A DNA stretch of 64,000 nucleotides, from NCBI GenBank assembly GCA_000514715.1, contig AZWL01000009.1:186186-250185 (forward strand), given 5' to 3'. A program made the translations under genes and the position numbers. Every line of letters starts with the position of its first letter. Within the stretch, counting starts at the first letter, position 1. This stretch comes from Streptomyces sp. CNH099 (GTDB lineage Bacteria > Actinomycetota > Actinomycetes > Streptomycetales > Streptomycetaceae). The notes below the pieces were generated by a model, which saw only the letters and a list, made by a program, of their open reading frames with translations, did not search any database and was not told the DNA's origin. Of this stretch, positions 1 through 8,905 are shown piece by piece.

Positions 1-9
1 GGAGCCGTT

Positions 10-1233
10 GTGACGCGTGACAACACACCGCTGTGTATCGGCGGCAGCCGGGTCGACGCGCGGCTGCGGGCCCGGGTGCCCGCGCTCACCCGCCGGGTCG
101 TCGACCGGCTGCGGGCCGAGCTGCCCGTGTACGCCGCCCTGCCTCCCGAGGAGGTCGCGGGCGACATCGCCGACATCGTGCAGCACAGCCTGCGCCTCTT
201 CGCCGACGTGCTGCAGCGCCGCGGCCCGGCGCGCGACGAGGAGCTGGTACGGCAGCGGGAGTCGGCCGCCCAGCGCGCCGAGGAGGGGGTGCCGCTGGAC
301 GCCATCCTCAGCGCGTACCAGATCGGCACGGCCATGGGCTGGGAGGAGATCTCCGCCGGGGCGCGGCCGACGGACCTCGCGGACATGCAGGAGGTGCTGA
401 CGCATCTCTTCGCACTGCAGCGGCAGCTGGTCTCGGCGGTCAGCGCCGCGTACCTGGAGGCCCGGCAGCTGCTCGACGTCCAGGAGCACGCGCCGCGGCA
501 CGCGCTGCTGGCCGCGTTGCTCGCCGGCGAGCCGCTGGAGCAGATCGCCCGCCGCACCGGGCTACGGCCCGCGCCCCGGTACGTCGCGCTGACGCTGCAC
601 GTCGCCCCGCACCCCGACGAGCACTCCCCCGGGCCCCGGGCCCGGATCGCCGCCCGGCGCAAGATCCGCCGGCTGCAGACGGCGCTGAACGGCTTCGCCG
701 GCGAACCGGCGCTCACCGCGCTCGACGCCGGCGGCGGCACCGCGCTGCTGCCGGTGCCGGAGGAGCCGGCGTGGCGGGCGCTGTGCGGGCTGATCGGCCG
801 TACGGAGAGGGCCGTCGGCGCGGCGGTGACCGCGGCGGCGGCCGGCGCCGCGCCGGACGGGCTGCCGGCGGCGGTGGCGCAGACCGCGGACATCGTGGAG
901 CTGGTGCGCCGTACGGACCGGCCGCCCGGCCTGTACCGGCTGGCCGACGTGCTCCTCGACTACCAGCTCAGCCGCCCCAGCGAGGCCCTAGCCGGGCTCG
1001 CCGGGCTGCTGCAGCCGCTGGACGGCCGGCCGGAGCTGCTGCACACGCTGGAGACGTACCTGGCCCGCGACCTCGACCGGCGCGGCACGGCGGCGGCGCT
1101 GCACGTGCACCCCAACACCGTGGACTACCGCATCCGCCGCATCGCCCGGCTCACCGGCCTGACCCCGACGGCCCCGGCGGACGCCCGCCGCCTGAGCGCG
1201 GCCCTGGTGGCCCGCCGCACGCTACGGGCCTGA
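10..1233 (+). CDS. PucR-family helix-turn-helix transcriptional regulator
   Basis: The 407-residue protein has the PucR/CdaR layout. The N-terminal all-helical part (about residues 15-150) resembles the RsbRD_N-type domain seen in many actinobacterial PucR proteins. A central variable domain follows, and a C-terminal HTH lies at about residues 345-400 (LETYLARDLDRRGTAAALHV, then HPNTVDYRIRRI). That C-terminal block is the family's most diagnostic part and matches the HTH_30 pattern. The GTG start at 10 is preceded by GGAG at 1-4, a good ribosome site, so the gene is complete although it sits at the window edge. Family members usually activate nearby catabolic or transport genes in the cytoplasm. 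The target is unknown, and the downstream genes face the other way. The family is secure; the ligand cannot be read. Confidence 0.85.
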   Translation: MTRDNTPLCIGGSRVDARLRARVPALTRRVVDRLRAELPVYAALPPEEVAGDIADIVQHSLRLFADVLQRRGPARDEELVRQRESAAQRAEEGVPLDAILSAYQIGTAMGWEEISAGARPTDLADMQEVLTHLFALQRQLVSAVSAAYLEARQLLDVQEHAPRHALLAALLAGEPLEQIARRTGLRPAPRYVALTLHVAPHPDEHSPGPRARIAARRKIRRLQTALNGFAGEPALTALDAGGGTALLPVPEEPAWRALCGLIGRTERAVGAAVTAAAAGAAPDGLPAAVAQTADIVELVRRTDRPPGLYRLADVLLDYQLSRPSEALAGLAGLLQPLDGRPELLHTLETYLARDLDRRGTAAALHVHPNTVDYRIRRIARLTGLTPTAPADARRLSAALVARRTLRA

Positions 1234-1468
1234 CGGCCCGGAGCGCGGGGACCGGGCGCCGGGGGCGGCGGGGGGCAAGGGGGGCAAGGGGGCACGGGTC
1301 GGGGTCGGTTGCCTTGCGAGGGCGGAGCCGGGCCTGACAGAGCTGGGTCGCGGCGGTCCTGACGGCGGCGGGGAGCCGGGCGTGACGTGGGGCGGGTGTG
1401 ACGGGGTGGGCGTGACGGGGACTGCCCGGCCGGCCGCATCGCGGCAGACGGCGGTCCCGGGGCTGCGC

Positions 1469-2308
1469 CTACGCCGGGGCGTGGGCCGTGACCAGCCAGG
1501 CCGGGGAGCGCAGCAGCACCCCCGCCGGGGTGGCGTACGGGGCCAGGGCCGTGCGCAGCTCCTCCGTCGCCTTCGCCGCCACCGCCGCGTCGGCCTCCGA
1601 CAGCGGGCCGCGCACGTGCGGGCGGTTCAGGACGAAGTCCAGCGCCTCGTCGAGGTCGGCGCCGAGGTCCATCAGCTCGTCCTCGGGATCCAGCCGCACG
1701 TCGACGAGACCCGCGCGGTCGAGCACGTCGCGTACGCGGTCGGGGTCGGCCAGCGAGTTCGGGCCGGGCTCGTTCGCACCGCCCGGGCCCGGGAGGGTGA
1801 CGTACCGGCCGAGGGCGGCGCGCGGCACCAGCGAGTACTCGCTCTCCTCCGGCGCCCGCCAGCACACGAACGCCAGCCGCCCGGCGGGCCGCAGCGCCCG
1901 CCGTACGTTGGCGAAGGCCGCCACCGGGTCGTCGAAGAACATCACCCCGTTGCGGCTGATCGCCAGGTCGTACGCGCCCGTCTCGAAGTCGTGGACCTGC
2001 GCGTCGGCCTGTTCGAAGCGGACGTTCTCCAGGCCCTCCGCCGCCGCCCGGCGGCGCGCCTGCGCCAGCATCGCCGCGGACAGGTCGACGCCCAGCACGG
2101 AGCCCTCCGTCGCCAGGGCGGCCGCCACCCGGGTGGTCTGGCCGCAGCCGCAGCCGATGTCGAGGACCCGGTCGTCGGGGCGCACGCCGGCGCCGGCGAA
2201 GAGCCGCTCGCTGTAGCGGAGCATCGCCGCGTTGTACTTCTCCTCGTACGCGACCCAGTGGTCGCCCGTCTCGCCGTCCCACTCCAGGGTCCGCGTGCTC
2301 TCCGCCAC
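1469..2308 (-). CDS. Class I SAM-dependent methyltransferase
   Basis: The 279-residue protein has a clear Rossmann SAM-binding motif I (VLDIGCGCGQTTRVA, about residues 46-60), the acidic residue of motif II (GVDLSAAML) and a post-motif Asp (EQADAQVHDF). It fits the UbiE/Methyltransf_11/25 group of small-molecule methyltransferases. I chose the GTG start at 2308 because AAGG lies about 10 nt upstream and the alignable fold begins just after it (TLEWDGETGDHWV). A longer open frame upstream runs into the next gene's antisense and is not supported. The gene follows the VWA gene on the same strand after a gap of about 160 bp that contains a partial duplication of that gene's 3' end. The substrate is unknown. 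Confidence 0.85.
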   Translation of the reverse strand: MAESTRTLEWDGETGDHWVAYEEKYNAAMLRYSERLFAGAGVRPDDRVLDIGCGCGQTTRVAAALATEGSVLGVDLSAAMLAQARRRAAAEGLENVRFEQADAQVHDFETGAYDLAISRNGVMFFDDPVAAFANVRRALRPAGRLAFVCWRAPEESEYSLVPRAALGRYVTLPGPGGANEPGPNSLADPDRVRDVLDRAGLVDVRLDPEDELMDLGADLDEALDFVLNRPHVRGPLSEADAAVAAKATEELRTALAPYATPAGVLLRSPAWLVTAHAPA

Positions 2309-2342
2309 GTCCGCCGCCTTCCGCCGTCTGCCGCACGTGAGG

Positions 2343-2383
2343 GTCACCGTACGCGGAAGAGAAGCCCGCGGGCGACGGAAAGC
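2343..2383. repeat. Imperfect direct repeat, copy 1
   Basis: These 41 bases match 2469-2509 at 34 of 41 positions, starting GTCACCGTACGCGGAAGA. Copy 2 covers the last codons of the VWA gene, while this copy lies in the gap between that gene and the methyltransferase. It looks like a leftover of a local duplication of the VWA gene's 3' end. Confidence 0.6.
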
Positions 2384-2468
2384 ACCGCGGCACGACCCCG
2401 CGGGCCCCGCGGGCCCCGCGGACCCCGCCGCCGCCTGGCGCCGGCCCCCGGGGCGGCCGCCGCGAGGC

Positions 2469-2509
2469 GTCACCGTACGCGGAAGACCGGCCCCCGGGCG
2501 ACGAACGGC
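2469..2509. repeat. Imperfect direct repeat, copy 2
   Basis: This is the partner of 2343-2383. It includes the stop codon and the last dozen codons of the VWA/metallopeptidase gene, so this is probably the original copy. Confidence 0.6.
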
Positions 2510-4383
2510 AGCGACGCACCGGCCGGAACCAGGTACGCATGCTCCCGGCGCACCCGCAGCACGTCGCACCTGCCGTCGGTGATCACCAGCACCGGCGCCG
2601 CGCGCGGGAAGTCGTCGGCCCGTTCCAGCAGGTCGACCCCCGGCTGCAGCTCCGTGCCGCCGCGGCCCCGGACGCGGACCCGGCCGGCGATCTCCGTGGC
2701 CGGCAGGTAGCCCGCGTCGTACGGCCGGGCGTCGCAGAAGACGACGCGCGCGGCGGGCACGTCGCGGGCCTCGGCGTACGAGGCGATGGCGCCCAGCGCC
2801 TTGCCGAGGAGCGTGCGGTTCATGGAGCCGGAGGTGTCGAGGACGACGCCGAAGGTGCAGCGGGCGATCTCCTCGGGCGGGAAGTAGCGGCCCGCGCGCG
2901 GGATGTCGGGGGTGGCGGCCTGGCGGCGGGCGGGGCGGGCGAAGGTGCGCACGGGCTCGGCGCGGGGCACGAACTCGTCGAACCAGCGGGCCAGCCGCGC
3001 GTCCCACGGCAGCGGCGGCTGCGCGAGCGCGCGGATCTCCTCGACCAGGCCGGCCGGCAGCAGCCCGCGGTCGGGGTCGCGCTCGTGCAGGTCGAGGCCG
3101 CGCTGCAGCCCGCGGCGGTAGAACTCGTCGAGGTCGGTGTACGCGGCCGCCGGGTCCCGCGGCACCAGCGGCTCGCCGAGCACGTCGCCGAGGCCCCGGC
3201 CGCGCGGCGTGGCGAGCCGGCGGCGCTGCACCCGGAGGTCGGCGGCGAGGCGGTCGTAGACCTCCTCCGTGGACAGTCCGGCCAGCCGCGGGTCGTACAG
3301 CAGCCCGGGGGGCATCTCGCCGACGCCCATCTCCAGCAGCCAGCCGTTGACGACGAAGTCGGCGGCGATGTTGAACAGGTACGGGTCGCGGGCGCCGCGG
3401 CGCTCGCCGTGGCGCAGGGCGGCGTGCAGCATCTCGTGGCCGAGGACGAAGCGCCACTCCTCGTCGGTGTGGTCCTTCAGCGGGTTGATGTAGATCTCGC
3501 CGGCGGCGGCGTCGACGGCGGCCACGGAGATGTCGTGCGCGCGGGCCAGTTCGGCGTCGGCGACGACGGTCATGCCCGCGGCGATCCCGCCGAGCAGCGG
3601 GTACGAGGAGACGAACCACTCCAGCGCCCGCTCCCACGGGCGCCGGGGCACGCGCGTGCCGGTGAGCGAGTCACGCCGGCCGCCGGCGACCTCCATGGCG
3701 GCGGACATCGTGCGGGTGAGGGCGTGCGCGAAGGCCTGCTGCCAGTCCGGCGGGGCGGTGCCGGGCCAGCCGTCCCACGGCAGCAGCAGCACGTCGGGCT
3801 CGCCGCCGGCGGCGCCGCAGTGCTCGTACTCCGCGGGGATGCCGTCGCGGCGCCAGCGTGCGGCGAGTTCCTCCTCGGTGCCGCCGGGGTACTGCTCGGG
3901 CAGCCCGGCGGGCGGGCGGCCGGTGCCGAAGCTGACGAGGAAGCGGTTGACGACGGCGCAGCGGGCGGCCTGCTCGTACCGGTCGGGCTGGGTGCGCTCG
4001 CCGCGGGCGGCGGGGGCGTGGCCGAAGCCGAGGTGCAGCAGGCAGTGGGCCACCGCCCAGGTCCACTCGGCGGGCTCGGCGCGCCGGGTGGGGTGGGCGT
4101 GGACGGTGCCGTCGGAGTCCACCCGGGCCAGGCCGTGGGCGGGGGCACGCGAGCTTTCACCGGTGTCGGCGCAGTACACGGCGCCCGCGGCGCCCGCGCC
4201 CCGGCTGCCGTCGGCGCGCGTGCCGCCCGTCCCGCCCGTGCGGAGGACCCGCGCGTCGAGGGCGCGCAGGGCGGGGTTCTGCATGGCCTTGGCGAGGCCG
4301 GCGGAGAAGGCGCGGGTGGCCGGGTCGTCGCGGCGCTCGGCCTTGCCCTTGCCGCGCCGGCCCGCGCGGTGCGTACGGCTCAC
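2470..4383 (-). CDS. VWA-like domain protein with metallopeptidase-type HExxH (DUF2201 family)
   Basis: The 637-residue protein combines two recognisable parts. The N-terminal two-thirds is a DUF2201-type putative metallopeptidase region with a perfect zincin motif HEMLH at about residues 316-320, and an earlier HCLLHLGFGH at about residue 115. The C-terminal third is VWA-like with an intact MIDAS start (VVLDTSGSM, Asp about 516). The GTG start at 4383 overlaps the stop of the upstream ATPase gene in a GTGA, giving translational coupling. MoxR-type AAA ATPases commonly pair with VWA proteins as chaperone-like machines acting on metal insertion or complex assembly. Whether this protein cuts peptide bonds is not known from the sequence. 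The pairing is secure; the client is unknown. Confidence 0.85.
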   Translation of the reverse strand: MSRTHRAGRRGKGKAERRDDPATRAFSAGLAKAMQNPALRALDARVLRTGGTGGTRADGSRGAGAAGAVYCADTGESSRAPAHGLARVDSDGTVHAHPTRRAEPAEWTWAVAHCLLHLGFGHAPAARGERTQPDRYEQAARCAVVNRFLVSFGTGRPPAGLPEQYPGGTEEELAARWRRDGIPAEYEHCGAAGGEPDVLLLPWDGWPGTAPPDWQQAFAHALTRTMSAAMEVAGGRRDSLTGTRVPRRPWERALEWFVSSYPLLGGIAAGMTVVADAELARAHDISVAAVDAAAGEIYINPLKDHTDEEWRFVLGHEMLHAALRHGERRGARDPYLFNIAADFVVNGWLLEMGVGEMPPGLLYDPRLAGLSTEEVYDRLAADLRVQRRRLATPRGRGLGDVLGEPLVPRDPAAAYTDLDEFYRRGLQRGLDLHERDPDRGLLPAGLVEEIRALAQPPLPWDARLARWFDEFVPRAEPVRTFARPARRQAATPDIPRAGRYFPPEEIARCTFGVVLDTSGSMNRTLLGKALGAIASYAEARDVPAARVVFCDARPYDAGYLPATEIAGRVRVRGRGGTELQPGVDLLERADDFPRAAPVLVITDGRCDVLRVRREHAYLVPAGASLPFVARGPVFRVR

Positions 4384-5441
4384 CGGCGGGCCTCCACCAG
4401 GCGCGGCATGTCGCGCGCCGCCTCGACCAGGAACCAGGCGGGCAGCACCGGCCGGCCGTCCGCGTCCTCGGCGATGACGGTCTGCGCCACCTCCACCGAG
4501 ATCTCGGCCAGCTGGACGAGGAGCGCCTTCGCGCGGTACGCGGTGTCGCGCACGGCCGGCGAGGCGTGCTCCTTGCTCGCGGGCAGCTCCTTGACGAGCC
4601 GGCCGCGGAACGCCTCCGCGAGGTAGTAGAGCAGGTCGCGGTCCTCCGTGCGGCGGGGCCAGGAGGCGTCGCCCTTGAGGATGGCCTCGATGCCGTACCG
4701 GTGCCGGACGATCTTGACGTACCCGCGGAAGGAGACGGCGTGCGCGGGTGTGAGGGTGCCGTGCGCGACGGTCTTGAGGGTGAGGTCGTCGAGCGCCGGG
4801 CCGAAGGAGTGCAGCGCGTCGGAGAGCATGTGCCACGAACGCGGGGTGGAGAAGGGCTCCTCGGTCTTCGGCGGCTTCGACCACAGGTGGTCGGGGCGGT
4901 CGGTCAGGTAGTCCGTGACCCAGGGGTGGATGCCGTGCTCGCCGGCCCAGACGAGCCAGTCGGTGGCGGAGGCCTCCAGGTGGACGTGGGCCAGGCGGTT
5001 GACGAGGGCGGAGGCCATGGGGCGGGCGAGCGCGTTGTCGGTGGCGCGGTTGCCGGCGCCGATGACGATGCTGCCCTCGGGCAGCTCGTAGTCGCCGATG
5101 CGGCGGTCGAGGATCAGGGAGTAGAACGCCTTCTGCACGTCGGGGGTGGCGGCGTTCAGCTCGTCGAGGAACAGGCAGTACGCCTCGTCGCGGGCGATGG
5201 CCTCCGGCGGGCAGAACACGCTGCGGCCGGCGCGGATCTGCGGCACCCCGATGAGGTCCTCCGGGGCGAGCTGGGTGCCGATGAGGCTGACGCAGTCGAG
5301 GCCGAGGGAGTCGGCGAACTTCCGGACCAGCGAGGACTTGCCGATGCCGGGGGCGCCCCAGAGGAAGACCGGGCGGACGGTGGCGAGCCCGAGGAGCAGC
5401 TCGGGGATCCGGGCGGGGGTGACGGTGACGGCTGCCTGCAC
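4380..5441 (-). CDS. MoxR-type AAA+ ATPase
   Basis: The 353-residue protein has Walker A GAPGIGKSS at residues 29-37, Walker B CLFLDELNAA, a sensor-1 style IGAGNRATDN and an arginine-containing VNRLAHVHL segment. This is typical of MoxR/AAA_5 proteins. The GTG start at 5441 has AGGAG about 9 nt upstream, and the alignable sequence begins there. The open frame extending to 5825 is low-complexity Pro/Ala/Arg and is not supported. The stop codon overlaps the start of the VWA/metallopeptidase gene by 4 bp, so the two proteins are likely made in fixed ratio. It is cytoplasmic. The function is inferred as ATP-driven remodelling with the VWA partner. Confidence 0.9.
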   Translation of the reverse strand: MQAAVTVTPARIPELLLGLATVRPVFLWGAPGIGKSSLVRKFADSLGLDCVSLIGTQLAPEDLIGVPQIRAGRSVFCPPEAIARDEAYCLFLDELNAATPDVQKAFYSLILDRRIGDYELPEGSIVIGAGNRATDNALARPMASALVNRLAHVHLEASATDWLVWAGEHGIHPWVTDYLTDRPDHLWSKPPKTEEPFSTPRSWHMLSDALHSFGPALDDLTLKTVAHGTLTPAHAVSFRGYVKIVRHRYGIEAILKGDASWPRRTEDRDLLYYLAEAFRGRLVKELPASKEHASPAVRDTAYRAKALLVQLAEISVEVAQTVIAEDADGRPVLPAWFLVEAARDMPRLVEARR

Positions 5442-5638
5442 GCGGCGGGCTCCTGGTTCCGGCTCGGGGTGCGGCGCGCGCAGGGGGTGCGCCGTGTCGG
5501 AGCGTCCAGTGTGGGCGGAGGGCGGGACGCGGCGCAGCCGAATTTCCGGAGGGTGAGCGGTGGGTGCCCGGGCCGGGGGCGCGGGGCGGGGGCGCGGGGC
5601 GGGGCGGCCCGCGGCCGGGCCCCGCGCCCGGAACGCGG

Positions 5639-5890
5639 TCAGACCAGCGGGAGCAGGCTGCGCACCAGCCGGCAGGTCGTGAGCGAGGGCGGGTGGACGC
5701 CGATGCGCTCGGCGGTGTGGCGTATCACCTCGTTGCGGGCGCGCTGCGGGGTGTAGACCCCGGTGTCGAGCAGGGCGATGGCGATGCGCATGGCCTTCAG
5801 CATGCGGTTGTGCGCGACATACCACTCACGCGGCATGCCTGCCGGAAGCGGCTTCTTGGGCAGGGGTGTCGGGGCGTACGCCACTGGCAT
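5639..5890 (-). CDS. Small conserved protein, function unknown
   Basis: This 83-residue protein starts at an ATG with a strong GAGGAGG site about 7 nt upstream. It has no signal peptide or membrane segment. The middle ([20 protein letters not shown]) is helical and amphipathic, and the remainder is basic with no Cys motif. It is divergent from the uracil-DNA glycosylase gene across 170 bp. Codon use is that of a real high-GC gene. I do not recognise a named family, and no function can be assigned. The strong ribosome site and separate transcription from the MoxR unit support it as a gene. Confidence 0.65.
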   Translation of the reverse strand: MPVAYAPTPLPKKPLPAGMPREWYVAHNRMLKAMRIAIALLDTGVYTPQRARNEVIRHTAERIGVHPPSLTTCRLVRSLLPLV

Positions 5891-6060
5891 GGGCGACCTC
5901 CTCGGCCTCGTCTTGGCCCGTGTTCACTCCCTCTATGATACCGCCACGGACCGACAAACACGCCTGGTCAAAGGTCATTTCGGGATACCAGTTCGAATGC
6001 CGCGCGTGGTTCGGGCACCCCGTTCGGCACCATCCGCCACCGTCGGGCATGCTGGCAGCG

Positions 6061-6807
6061 ATGACCACCACCGAACCCCCGCTCCCCGCCGCCACCGCCC
6101 CCCGCACGCGCACCGTCGCCGAGCTGGACGGGCACCTCGTCGAGTGCCGCGCCTGCCCGCGCCTCGTCGCCTGGCGGGAGGAGGTCGCCGCGACCAAGCG
6201 CAGGTCGTACGCCGACTGGGACTACTGGGGCCGCCCCGTGCCCGGCTTCGGCCCGGCCGACGCGGCGATGCTGATCGTCGGCCTCGCCCCCGCCGCCCAC
6301 GGCGCCAACCGCACCGGGCGCATGTTCACCGGCGACCGCTCCGGCGACGTCCTCTACGCCGCCCTGCACGCCACCGGCCTCGCCAGCCGGCCCACCGCCA
6401 CCCACCGCGGCGACGGCCTGACCCTGCGCGGCGTCCGCATCACCGCCCCCGTCCACTGCGCCCCGCCCGAGAACAAGCCGACGCCCACCGAGCGCGACAC
6501 CTGCCGGCCCTGGCTCGTCCGCGAGGCCGAGCTGCTGCGGCCGACGCTGCGCGCGGCGGTGGTGCTCGGCGCGTTCGGTTGGCAGGCGGCGCTGCCCGCG
6601 CTGGCCGCGGCGGGCTGGGAGGTGCCGCGCCCGCGGCCGGTGTTCGGGCACGGGGCGCACACGACGCTGCGGCGGGCGGACGGCGGCGCGGCGCTGGAGC
6701 TGTACGGGTGCTACCACGTCAGCCAGCAGAACACCTTCACCGGGCGGCTGACGCCGGCGATGCTGCGCGAGGTGCTGGCCGCGGCGGCGGCCTCGGCGGG
6801 GCTGTAG
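6061..6807 (+). CDS. Family 5 uracil-DNA glycosylase (UDGb)
   Basis: The 248-residue protein excises uracil, and in this family other deaminated bases, from DNA as the first step of base excision repair. The UDGb signature [19 protein letters not shown] lies near residues 80-98, and the second motif [13 protein letters not shown] lies near residue 220. Cysteines at ECRACPRL and VHCAPPEN fit the [4Fe-4S] cluster ligands of families 4 and 5. The lack of Asp/Asn at the water-activating motif I position (AAHGAN) separates family 5 from families 1 and 4. ATG 6061 is chosen. An in-frame ATG at 6049 would add MLAA, and neither has a good Shine-Dalgarno sequence. The gene is transcribed alone, divergent from a small unknown gene. 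Confidence 0.92.
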   Translation: MTTTEPPLPAATAPRTRTVAELDGHLVECRACPRLVAWREEVAATKRRSYADWDYWGRPVPGFGPADAAMLIVGLAPAAHGANRTGRMFTGDRSGDVLYAALHATGLASRPTATHRGDGLTLRGVRITAPVHCAPPENKPTPTERDTCRPWLVREAELLRPTLRAAVVLGAFGWQAALPALAAAGWEVPRPRPVFGHGAHTTLRRADGGAALELYGCYHVSQQNTFTGRLTPAMLREVLAAAAASAGL

Positions 6808-6876
6808 CGGGGCGGGGGCGCGGGGTCCCGGGCCGCTCGGGGTGCGGTGTCAGTGGCGGCTTCCATACTGGGCTGC

Positions 6877-7263
6877 ATGAGACCCGAGGAACTGCACGCC
6901 GCCTGTCTGGAGCCGAACGGGGCCGTGGAGGAGCGGCCCTTCGGCCCGGAGACGTCCGTCTTCAAGGTCGGCGGCAAGTTGTTCGCACTGAGCCGGTTGG
7001 ACGCCGAGCCGCTGTCGGTGAGCCTGAAGTGCGATCCGGAGCTGGCGGTGCAGCTGCGCGCGACGTACCCGGAGATAGTCGGCGGCTACCACCTGAACAA
7101 GCGGCACTGGAACACGGTCCGTCTCGACGGCGCCGTGCCCGAGCGCCTGGTGCTGGAGATGATCGAGGACTCGTACGACCTCGTGGTCGCGAAGCTCCCC
7201 CGCGCCCGCCGCCTGGCCCTGGACTGGCCGGGGGAACGCCACCGGCCGCCCCCGGGCACGTAG
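6877..7263 (+). CDS. MmcQ/YjbR family DNA-binding-like protein
   Basis: The 128-residue protein matches the short MmcQ/YjbR (CyaY-like fold) family. It has PNGAVEERPFGPETSVFKVG at residues 10-29, then KLFAL, LSVSLKCDPELA, GGYHLNKRHWNTV and the terminal ISDSYDLVVAKLP-like helix (here IEDSYDLVVAKL). The fold is that of double-wing DNA-binding or frataxin-like proteins; its cellular role is not established. There is no Shine-Dalgarno sequence. Instead CATACT at 6864-6869 ends 7 nt before the ATG, which suggests a leaderless transcript. It follows the UDG gene by about 70 bp and may be separately transcribed. Confidence 0.85.
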   Translation: MRPEELHAACLEPNGAVEERPFGPETSVFKVGGKLFALSRLDAEPLSVSLKCDPELAVQLRATYPEIVGGYHLNKRHWNTVRLDGAVPERLVLEMIEDSYDLVVAKLPRARRLALDWPGERHRPPPGT

Positions 7264-7334
7264 CCGCGGGGCCGGGGGCGGCGCGAGCCCGCGCCGCCGC
7301 GCTGCCGCCCGGCCCGAGGCCGCCGGGAGCCGGG

Positions 7335-8771
7335 CTACCGGGCGATCACCCCGCCGAAGCCCGAGGCGTCACCGCCGACACCCGCGCCCGGGGCGGTGAT
7401 GTTCACCGAGCCGGTCGTCGTGATGCCGCCGAGGTCGCCCGGCGCGTGCCAGACCATGCCGCTGACGTTCTCCCCCGGAACGCCCACGGTCAGGTCGTAC
7501 CGGCCGTCGCGGTTGCGGTCGTTCAGCACGACCTCGCCGCCGAACCCGTCGTACTTCTCCGGTGTCCCCGGCACCCCGGCGGTGTTCTGGTGGAGCAGCC
7601 GGGCGCCGGTGGCGGTCAGCCCGTCCGCCGATCCCCGCAGCAGCGTCACGGTCCCGGCGCCGTACACGCCGCCGAAGTCCTCACCGGCCACCCCGACGGC
7701 CACGTCGGCGTGGCCGTCGTCGTCCATGTCCGCGACGGTGACCGACCCGCCGAAGCCGTCCCCGATCTCGCCGACGCCCGGGACGCCCGCGGTGTTCTGG
7801 TGGACGCGCTGCGGCCGCTGCGCGGGATCGATCCCGTCCGGGCCGCCGAACCAGACGTCGACCGAGCCCCCGGCGGGCCACGGATAGCCCTCCCGGGCCT
7901 CCTGCGGGAATCCCGTCACCAGGTCGCCGTAGCCGTCGCCGTCGACGTCCCCGATCTCGCCGGTGAGGCCGCCGGCGTCGGTGAGGCGGGTGCGGGCGAA
8001 GCCGTCGCCGGTCCAGTCGTCGACGTAGATCCTGCCGCCGGGGTTGTCGCTGACCAGACCGGAGAACACGATGCGCTCGTCCTCCGGGTCCGCGTCGACG
8101 TTCCCGTAGACGCCGCCGCGGTTGGTGCCGAACAGGGGGTCCCGCTGCTGGCTCAGCGGGACGCCGTCGCGGGTGAAGGGCCCCCGGAGGTGGAACAGCC
8201 GGCAGCGGCCGGCCACGCTCACGTCGGGCGCGCCGTCGCCGTCCGGGTCGCCCGCGTACAGCCCCTCGGCGAGGGCGCAGCCGGTGTCCGGGAGGTTCGC
8301 CACCCGCACGAAGGCGGCGCCGCTCAGCCCGTCGGGGCCGCCCCAGAGCATGGTCAGGGTGCCGCGGTCGACGTCCCCGCCGATGTTCTCGCGCGGGGCG
8401 CCGACGAGCAGATCGGAGTAGCCGTCGCCGTCGAAGTCGTCGAAGACCATGCTGTGGCCGAACCGGTCGCCGTCCTCCGGCACGCCCGGAACGCCTGCCG
8501 TGGCCTGGTGGAGCACCGCGCGCCGCGTGCGGTCCGGGCCGGTGGCCGAGCCGTAGAGCACCACCACGGCCCCGGCGTCGAGCCTGCCGGACACGGTGGC
8601 CGCCGGGTTGCCGACCGCCAGGTCGCGGTAGCCGTCGCCGTCGAAGTCGCCCCTGAGCCCGCTGGGCGCGGCCGCGGCGGGTGCCGCGGCCGTCGCGGTC
8701 AGGACGCCGCCGACGAGGGCGGCGGACGTGGCGAGCGCCACGAGGGCGCGGCGGCGGGGCCGAGTGGTCAC
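7335..8771 (-). CDS. Secreted FG-GAP (integrin alpha-like) repeat protein
   Basis: This 478-residue exported protein has a signal peptide with an RPRRR start, a hydrophobic core ALVALATSAALVGGVLTA and an AAAA cleavage region near residue 35. The mature part is built from about seven FG-GAP repeats, each with a calcium-binding DxDGDG loop (DFDGDGYRD, DFDGDGYSD, DPDGDGAPD, DVDGDGYGD, DMDDDGHAD, DRNRDGRYD) followed by a LAVG/LLVG strand. It should form a calcium-stabilised beta-propeller outside the cell. The GTG start at 8771 has GGGAGG about 9 nt upstream. Its binding partner is unknown, and there is no enzymatic motif. It is a single-gene unit convergent with the MmcQ gene. Confidence 0.9.
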   Translation of the reverse strand: MTTRPRRRALVALATSAALVGGVLTATAAAPAAAAPSGLRGDFDGDGYRDLAVGNPAATVSGRLDAGAVVVLYGSATGPDRTRRAVLHQATAGVPGVPEDGDRFGHSMVFDDFDGDGYSDLLVGAPRENIGGDVDRGTLTMLWGGPDGLSGAAFVRVANLPDTGCALAEGLYAGDPDGDGAPDVSVAGRCRLFHLRGPFTRDGVPLSQQRDPLFGTNRGGVYGNVDADPEDERIVFSGLVSDNPGGRIYVDDWTGDGFARTRLTDAGGLTGEIGDVDGDGYGDLVTGFPQEAREGYPWPAGGSVDVWFGGPDGIDPAQRPQRVHQNTAGVPGVGEIGDGFGGSVTVADMDDDGHADVAVGVAGEDFGGVYGAGTVTLLRGSADGLTATGARLLHQNTAGVPGTPEKYDGFGGEVVLNDRNRDGRYDLTVGVPGENVSGMVWHAPGDLGGITTTGSVNITAPGAGVGGDASGFGGVIAR

Positions 8772-8905
8772 CTGGTGCCTCCCTGTCCGTGGCGGACGAC
8801 TGCGTCCGCGCGGGCGTAGAAAGGACCCGTGGCGGGCGACGAAGGTTGTACGGGGGAACGGAAGTTCGCCGGTGCCGCCACGGTGTTCCGGTCAGGGGGT
8901 GCCGG

